This document shows positions 30,357-34,562 of a stretch of DNA of 34,562 bases, in pieces. Location of the stretch: positions 1-34,562 of the forward strand of contig URCR01000029.1 of NCBI GenBank assembly GCA_900546325.1, written 5' to 3'. Position numbers and translations under genes: made by a program. Under the pieces are notes generated by a model. That model did no database searches, was not told the DNA's origin, and was given only the letters and a program-made list of their open reading frames with translations. How positions within the stretch are numbered: the first letter of the stretch is position 1; each line of letters begins with the position of its first letter. Source of the DNA: an uncultured Lachnospiraceae bacterium (lineage in GTDB: Bacteria; Bacillota; Clostridia; Lachnospirales; Lachnospiraceae).

Positions 30357-31566
30357 TGAACTGAAAGCAAGAGGACTGATCGCACAAGTGACAGACGAGG
30401 AATTGATCAGCAACCTGATCAACGAAGGGAAAGCGACATTTTACATTGGATTTGACCCGACAGCAGACAGCCTTCACGTTGGACATTTCATGGCACTCTG
30501 TCTGATGAAACGTCTTCAGATGGCAGGAAACAAGCCGATCGCGCTGATCGGAGGAGGGACCGGATATATCGGAGACCCGTCCGGAAGAACGGATATGCGT
30601 TCGATGATGACACCGGAGCAGATCCAGCACAATTGTGACTGCTTCAAAGAACAGATGAGCAAATTTATCGATTTTTCAGAAGGAAAAGCGATGATGGTAA
30701 ACAATGCAGACTGGCTGTTAGACCTGAATTATGTGGAATTACTCCGCGAAGTAGGTTCCCACTTCAGTGTCAACCGTATGCTGACAGCAGAGTGCTACAA
30801 ACAACGTATGGAAAAAGGACTCAGTTTCTTAGAGTTCAACTACATGATCATGCAGGCATATGATTTCTATGCATTATACCAGAAATACGGATGTAACTTG
30901 CAGTTCGGAGGAGATGACCAGTGGAGCAACATGCTTGCAGGGACTGAACTGATCCGCCGGAAACTCGGAAAAGATGCAAGTGCAATGACGATCACACTGC
31001 TTTTGAACTCCGAAGGAAAGAAGATGGGAAAGACACAGTCCGGTGCAGTATGGCTTGATCCGAACAAGACTTCTCCGTTTGAATTCTACCAGTACTGGAG
31101 AAATATTGCGGACGCAGATGTATTAAAATGTATCCGCATGCTCACATTCCTTCCACTGGAAGAGATCGATGCGATGGACAAATGGGAAGGAAGCCAGTTA
31201 AACAAAGCAAAAGAAATCCTTGCATACGAACTGACAAAACTTGTGCATGGTGAGGAGGAAGCTGTCAAAGCACAGGAGAGTTCCAGAGCACTTTTTAGCT
31301 CCGGAAATGCAGCAAACATGCCGACAGCAGAATTAGAAGAAGGGGATTTCACGGAAGGAACGATCGACATTCTGACACTCCTTGTAAAGAGCGGACTGGT
31401 TCCATCGAAATCCGAGGCAAGACGTGCAGTGCAGCAGGGCGGTGTGTCTGTAAACGGAGACAAAGTGGAAGACATTAAAACGGCATACGCTCCGGAAGTA
31501 TTTGCCGGAGAAGAGTTCGTGCTGAAGAGAGGAAAGAAAAACTTCCGTAAGATCGTGGTAAAATAG
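30343..31566 (+). CDS. tyrS: Tyrosyl-tRNA synthetase
   Basis: The 407-residue class I synthetase charges tRNA-Tyr. Its HIGH motif is HVGH (45-48), the KMSKS-type motif is KMGKT (227-231), and the tyrosine-binding core is FLEFNYMIMQAYDF with GGDDQWSN. A C-terminal S4 RNA-binding domain (SKSEARRAVQQGGVSVNGDK) closes it. I set the start at 30343 because the protein then opens MKIYDELKARG, as in the family, with a GGAGAGG/AAAAGG site inside the end of the upstream gene. The T-box TAC specifier confirms the assignment independently. Confidence 0.96.
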   Translation: MKIYDELKARGLIAQVTDEELISNLINEGKATFYIGFDPTADSLHVGHFMALCLMKRLQMAGNKPIALIGGGTGYIGDPSGRTDMRSMMTPEQIQHNCDCFKEQMSKFIDFSEGKAMMVNNADWLLDLNYVELLREVGSHFSVNRMLTAECYKQRMEKGLSFLEFNYMIMQAYDFYALYQKYGCNLQFGGDDQWSNMLAGTELIRRKLGKDASAMTITLLLNSEGKKMGKTQSGAVWLDPNKTSPFEFYQYWRNIADADVLKCIRMLTFLPLEEIDAMDKWEGSQLNKAKEILAYELTKLVHGEEEAVKAQESSRALFSSGNAANMPTAELEEGDFTEGTIDILTLLVKSGLVPSKSEARRAVQQGGVSVNGDKVEDIKTAYAPEVFAGEEFVLKRGKKNFRKIVVK

Positions 31567-31581
31567 AAAGAAGGCGTGGGA

Positions 31582-32166
31582 ATGCTGCCAGACAGAAGCG
31601 AAGCAGAACGTTTTTTAAAGGAATCAGAAGAAATCCATCCGGGGCCATGGGCGGATCATTGCCGGACTGCGGCAGTGTGCGCAGAGAAAATCGCACAGAA
31701 CTGCGAGGGGCTTGATCCCCAAAAGGCATACATCCTCGGACTCTTCCATGATATTGGAAGGAGGATTGAAACCGGGACACATTTTAAACATATCGTGGAC
31801 GGATATCAGTGTATGACAGACTGCGGATATGATGAGGCTGCAAGAGTTTGCATGACACATTCTTTTCAGATTAAAGATGTAGATACTTATATCGGGAGAA
31901 TTGATGTTCCAAAAGAAGTAGTGGAGATGGTAAAAGAATTTCTGGCACATACAGAGTTTGACGACTACGACTTGCTGATACAGCTCTGTGACGCCCTCTC
32001 TCTTCCGGAAGGTCCGGTTACCATGGAGAAACGTCTTGCGGATATCGAGAAGCGATATGGAAATTACCCTGAAGAGAAACGAAAGAGATGCTATGAGCTG
32101 AAAGCATATTTCGAAACAAGGATGGGGAGACAACTCTACGAGGTCATTGGAGTAGAAAAAGTATGA
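31582..32166 (+). CDS. HD-domain phosphohydrolase
   Basis: The 194-residue protein carries an HD/HDIG-type metal site: His26 (ADHCRTAA), His56-Asp57 in LGLFHDIGRR, and a later Asp in QLCDALSL. Such domains hydrolyse phosphate esters, often nucleotides. It has no synthetase or GGDEF partner domain and the substrate is not evident. ATG 31582 has AAGG 7 bases upstream and is preferred to GTG 31576. It follows tyrS by 15 bases and should be under T-box control too. Confidence 0.82.
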   Translation: MLPDRSEAERFLKESEEIHPGPWADHCRTAAVCAEKIAQNCEGLDPQKAYILGLFHDIGRRIETGTHFKHIVDGYQCMTDCGYDEAARVCMTHSFQIKDVDTYIGRIDVPKEVVEMVKEFLAHTEFDDYDLLIQLCDALSLPEGPVTMEKRLADIEKRYGNYPEEKRKRCYELKAYFETRMGRQLYEVIGVEKV

Positions 32167-32217
32167 TCCCGACGATTTGAAAGCCCGGGATCTCCGCAGA
32201 GTGAAAGGAGAAGAAAG

Positions 32218-32724
32218 ATGGCATTTAAAGAAGTGAAAATCGAAGAATTACAGTTTAATCCATTTACAAAGATCGGAAAAGAATGGCTTCTGATCACAGC
32301 CGGAGATGAGGAAAAACACAACACGATGACAGCAAGCTGGGGCGGTGTTGGTGTCCTCTGGGGAAAAAATGTTGTCACAACTTATATTCGTCCGCAGCGG
32401 TACACAAAAGAGTTTGTGGATGCACAAGATGTGTTTACAATTACATTTTTTGGGGAAAACTATCGAAAAGCGCTGGCTCTTTGTGGAAAAGTATCCGGAC
32501 GTGATGCCGATAAGATCAAAGAAGCAGGATTGACCCCATATTTTGTGGATGGAACAACTGCATTTGAAGAGGCAGAGATGGTTCTTGTGTGCAGGAAATT
32601 GTATGCAGATGAGATCAAACCGGAGAAATTCATTGCAACAGAAAATGATGAGAGATGGTATCCGGAGAAAGACTACCATACGATGTATATCGCAGAAATC
32701 ACAAAAGTGCTTGTAAAAAGATAA
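32218..32724 (+). CDS. Flavin reductase-like / flavoredoxin family protein
   Basis: The 168-residue protein resembles the FMN-binding flavin reductase (flavoredoxin) family of anaerobes. It has the strand and loop text WLLITAGDEEKHNTMTASWG, IRPQRYTKEFVDAQDVFTI and a YHTMYIAEITKVL end. Members bind FMN in a split barrel and act in electron transfer; the partner is unknown. AAAGGAG lies 6-7 bases before the ATG. It is the last gene before a bidirectional terminator and may be included in the tyrS operon. Confidence 0.82.
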   Translation: MAFKEVKIEELQFNPFTKIGKEWLLITAGDEEKHNTMTASWGGVGVLWGKNVVTTYIRPQRYTKEFVDAQDVFTITFFGENYRKALALCGKVSGRDADKIKEAGLTPYFVDGTTAFEEAEMVLVCRKLYADEIKPEKFIATENDERWYPEKDYHTMYIAEITKVLVKR

Positions 32725-32726
32725 GA

Positions 32727-32773
32727 AAAAGGGCCTGAACTGCTTCAAAATCTGAAGAAGTCCAGGCTCTTTT
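32727..32773. terminator. Bidirectional terminator between flavin reductase and GH13 genes
   Basis: A long stem of about 21 positions (two mismatches, one G-U) has AAAA on its left and TTTT on its right, so it provides a T tract on both strands. It starts three bases after the flavin reductase stop and lies about 40 bases past the end of the convergent glycosidase gene. Confidence 0.88.
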
Positions 32774-32812
32774 GAAAATGGATTTCGATATTGTCGAGCC
32801 TTGTGTAAGGGA

Positions 32813-34120
32813 CTACATTTTAAGATACTGTACACTGTAAGGCGGCAGAGAAAGTTGTCCGTTCATGTCTACCGTTTCTTCGGTCAGCAGTTCTTCAGCA
32901 GTGCCGTTTAATTCGCCTGAATATGCAGTGTATTCGCGGTCACTTGCGTTGACTGCGACAAGGATCCGTTCTGTGTCAGAACAGCGTTCAAAAATCAGCT
33001 GATGATTCTGGATCACGACATTTCGGTAAGAACCATTGCAGAGTGCATCGTGGCTTTTTCGGACTGTGATCAACGATTTGACAAAATCAGTCAGCTCATT
33101 AGGGAGCGGCTTCTCAAAACACGGGCGCAGAGCATAATCATTGTCGGGAGATTTCAGACCTTCGGTTCCCCATTCACTTCCGTAGTAAAGGCAAGGAATA
33201 CCCGGCATAGAAAACAGCAGTCCATAGACGAGGGGAAGATGTGATTGGTTGTTCAGAATGCTGGCAATTCTCGTTACATCATGATTGTCTGCAAAAGTCA
33301 TCAAGTGTTTTCCACGGTAAATACACCACTGCTCAGGACCGAACTGACGATTCAGAGAGTGAGCGATCTCAAACAGGTTCCCGTCATTGAAGCTGGAGTA
33401 GAGTCCCTTGTAACACTCATAGTTTGTGCAGCTGTGAAGCAGTTCATCATTGACGATCAAGTTGTAATCGCCGAAGAGCACTTCTCCGATCAATGCAAAA
33501 TCAGGTTTCAACTCCGCGCAGAAGCTGCGGAGACGGCGCATGAAATGGTGGTCAAGGCTGTATGCGACATCCAGGCGGAGGCCGTCAATGTCAAATTCGC
33601 AGATCCAGTTTCGGACACACGCAAGAAGATAATCGACGACCGAAGGATTCTGCAGGTTGAGCTTCACCAGTTCAAAATGTCCTTCCCATCCTTCATACCA
33701 GAAGCCGTCATTGTAGCAGCTGTTTCCATCAAAACGGATGTGGAACCAGTCTTTGTACGAAGAATCCTGTTTATATTTTCTTACATCTTCAAAAGCCCAG
33801 AAATTTCTTCCGACATGATTGAAGACACCGTCCAGCACAATCTTGATGCCGTGTGCATGGAGCGACTGGCAGACTTCAGAAAAATCAGCATTCGTTCCGA
33901 GCCGGCAGTCCAATTTTGTGAAATCTTTTGTGTCGTAACCGTGCGTATCTGACTCGAACACCGGGTTGAAAAGCACGGCATCTACCCCGAGCGACTGCAG
34001 ATAGTCTGTCCAGTCCAGTACTTTTCGGATTCGAGAAGTTACAATTCCGTCGTTGGAAACCGGCGCACCGCAGAATCCAATCGGATAAATCTGATAAAAT
34101 GTACTATGATATGCCCACAT
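32813..34120 (-). CDS. GH13 alpha-amylase-family glycosidase (intracellular)
   Basis: The 435-residue enzyme hydrolyses alpha-glucosidic bonds of maltodextrin-like substrates. Conserved regions are present: DGVFNH (97-102), GLRLDVA with nucleophile Asp184, LIGEV with acid/base Glu213, and FADNHDVTR. No signal peptide is seen, so it is probably cytoplasmic. The N-terminal domain of neopullulanases is absent, so the catalytic barrel starts at once (MWAYHSTFYQIYPIGFCG). I chose the ATG at 34118-34120 because GGAAAGGA lies upstream and the longer frame would begin before the predicted transcription start. It is a single gene. Confidence 0.92.
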   Translation of the reverse strand: MWAYHSTFYQIYPIGFCGAPVSNDGIVTSRIRKVLDWTDYLQSLGVDAVLFNPVFESDTHGYDTKDFTKLDCRLGTNADFSEVCQSLHAHGIKIVLDGVFNHVGRNFWAFEDVRKYKQDSSYKDWFHIRFDGNSCYNDGFWYEGWEGHFELVKLNLQNPSVVDYLLACVRNWICEFDIDGLRLDVAYSLDHHFMRRLRSFCAELKPDFALIGEVLFGDYNLIVNDELLHSCTNYECYKGLYSSFNDGNLFEIAHSLNRQFGPEQWCIYRGKHLMTFADNHDVTRIASILNNQSHLPLVYGLLFSMPGIPCLYYGSEWGTEGLKSPDNDYALRPCFEKPLPNELTDFVKSLITVRKSHDALCNGSYRNVVIQNHQLIFERCSDTERILVAVNASDREYTAYSGELNGTAEELLTEETVDMNGQLSLPPYSVQYLKM

Positions 34121-34188
34121 AAAAAAATCCTTTCCATTGCTGTTTATTTTGGAATCCGCCATTTTGAAACGGAAACCAGTGTAAACAC

Positions 34189-34217
34189 AGTATACCACGG
34201 AATGCCGGATTTTAAAA
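34189..34217 (-). promoter_or_regulatory. Promoter of the GH13 gene
   Basis: On the minus strand an extended -10 TGGTATACT lies about 70 bases before the GH13 start; a weak -35 (TTTTAA) is 17 bp further upstream. The rest of the intergenic space to 34372 shows nothing else that I can identify. Confidence 0.55.
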
Positions 34218-34372
34218 TAAGGGTCAGAACACCGTCATTATCCAAGGAGCAGATCAGAAAATTGATTATAGAGGGAATAACATAAAAGCTTTCTATCGGT
34301 TAAGAGCAGAAATATCATACGGAAGAAAAGTGCAAAAAAGCTTTGAAACAACAGAAAAATACGATAAAACAG

Positions 34373-34401
34373 TTGACAGAAAGCACTATCCATAATATAA
34401 T
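34373..34401 (+). promoter_or_regulatory. Strong promoter of rplM
   Basis: TTGACA and TATAAT are spaced by exactly 17 bp, both consensus. This is the best promoter in the window and suits a ribosomal protein operon. Confidence 0.92.
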
Positions 34402-34407
34402 CATAAA

Positions 34408-34510
34408 GTATGACATGAGAAGAAACAGTTTACACCAAAGCCCCGGAGTGAGCTGATTTCATAATAAACAATATTGATTTAATGAGAGAATATATTTAGG
34501 AGGTCGACCA
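34408..34510 (+). promoter_or_regulatory. rplM 5' leader, candidate L13 autoregulatory element
   Basis: A leader of about 100 bases separates the promoter from rplM and contains possible pairing of GTTTA (near 34429) with TAAAC. Firmicutes L13 operons commonly carry an L13-leader RNA to which the protein product may bind. I could not confirm the full fold by eye. An AGGAGG site (34498-34503) lies 7 bases before the start codon. Confidence 0.45.
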
Positions 34511-34562
34511 ATGAAAACTTACATGGCTAATCCAGATAAGATTGAAAGAAAATGGTATGTAG
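34511..34562 (+). CDS. rplM: Ribosomal protein L13, N-terminal fragment (cut by window end)
   Basis: The first codons read MKTYMANPDKIERKWYV, the conserved start of bacterial L13 from Firmicutes. L13 is a 50S subunit protein that is needed early in assembly. The gene continues beyond the window, usually with rpsI next. A perfect AGGAGG and a consensus promoter support high expression. Confidence 0.93.
   Translation, partial: MKTYMANPDKIERKWYV

Noticed and set aside
33245..33952. Plus-strand 235-residue open frame opposite the GH13 gene
   Set aside because: The minus strand encodes all GH13 catalytic motifs; the plus frame is an antisense shadow.
34163..34180. Possible catabolite-response or RbsR-like site (TTTTGAAACGGAAACC) near the GH13 start
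   Set aside because: It matches only half of the rbsR operator and misses the cre consensus by spacing; it is not palindromic.
34121..34198. N-terminal extension of the GH13 enzyme
   Set aside because: It starts before the predicted transcription start and lacks family similarity; ATG at 34118-34120 has a good ribosome binding site.

Overview
The window looks like a Lachnospiraceae-type Firmicute (Clostridia). The evidence is the sequence style: moderate GC, purine-rich coding strands, strong AGGAGG-type ribosome binding sites, several GTG starts. It also carries a T-box leader, a LicT/BglG antiterminator with its RNA target, and an rplM leader arrangement typical of Firmicutes. Genus assignment is not possible from sequence reading alone. 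All functional calls rest on motifs and family knowledge; no database search was run.

Layout. Positions 1-39 are the 3' end of a 23S rRNA, followed by an rRNA-type terminator and no 5S gene. A minus-strand pair follows: a ROK-family sugar kinase and a Nudix-methyltransferase fusion. From 2733 to 16766 there is a long plus-strand cluster that I consider the most interesting part of the window. It encodes an FHA protein, a membrane Ser/Thr kinase with an extracellular TPR region, a 45-residue membrane peptide and a degenerate FHA-like protein. It also encodes seven proteins carrying eleven CxxC-type zinc ribbons, several of them anchored by one or more membrane segments with different outer domains (LprI/DUF1311-like, YARHG, beta-propeller-like, TPR plus DxDxDG). 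Two wall-directed enzymes complete it: an Amidase_3 and a class A beta-lactamase/transpeptidase-fold protein. The pattern suggests an envelope-sensing phospho-signalling system. One zinc-ribbon protein has a tandem DEDET(V/I)L motif facing the cytoplasm that resembles a kinase-phosphorylated FHA docking site.

Downstream is an FMN-dependent alpha-hydroxy-acid oxidase-family enzyme. A PTS regulatory operon follows: promoter, ribonucleic antiterminator overlapping a terminator, BglG/LicT-type antiterminator, enzyme I, and a soluble EIIA-EIIB fusion with no EIIC and no HPr. Next are cutC with a strong terminator, a convergent BcrA/lantibiotic-immunity-type ABC transporter operon (minus) and its divergent two-component system (plus), and an rbsR-rbsK pair with an evident LacI-type operator. 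A tyrosine T-box leader then controls a Nudix hydrolase-tyrS-HD phosphohydrolase-flavin reductase operon. The right end holds a minus-strand GH13 glycosidase and the promoter, leader and first codons of rplM.

Several gene starts were moved from the longest open frame to internal starts because a ribosome binding site, a promoter or domain boundaries demanded it: the FHA protein, the kinase, two zinc-ribbon proteins, the alpha-hydroxy-acid oxidase, the antiterminator, a small ABC-operon membrane protein, rbsR, tyrS, the HD protein and the GH13 enzyme.
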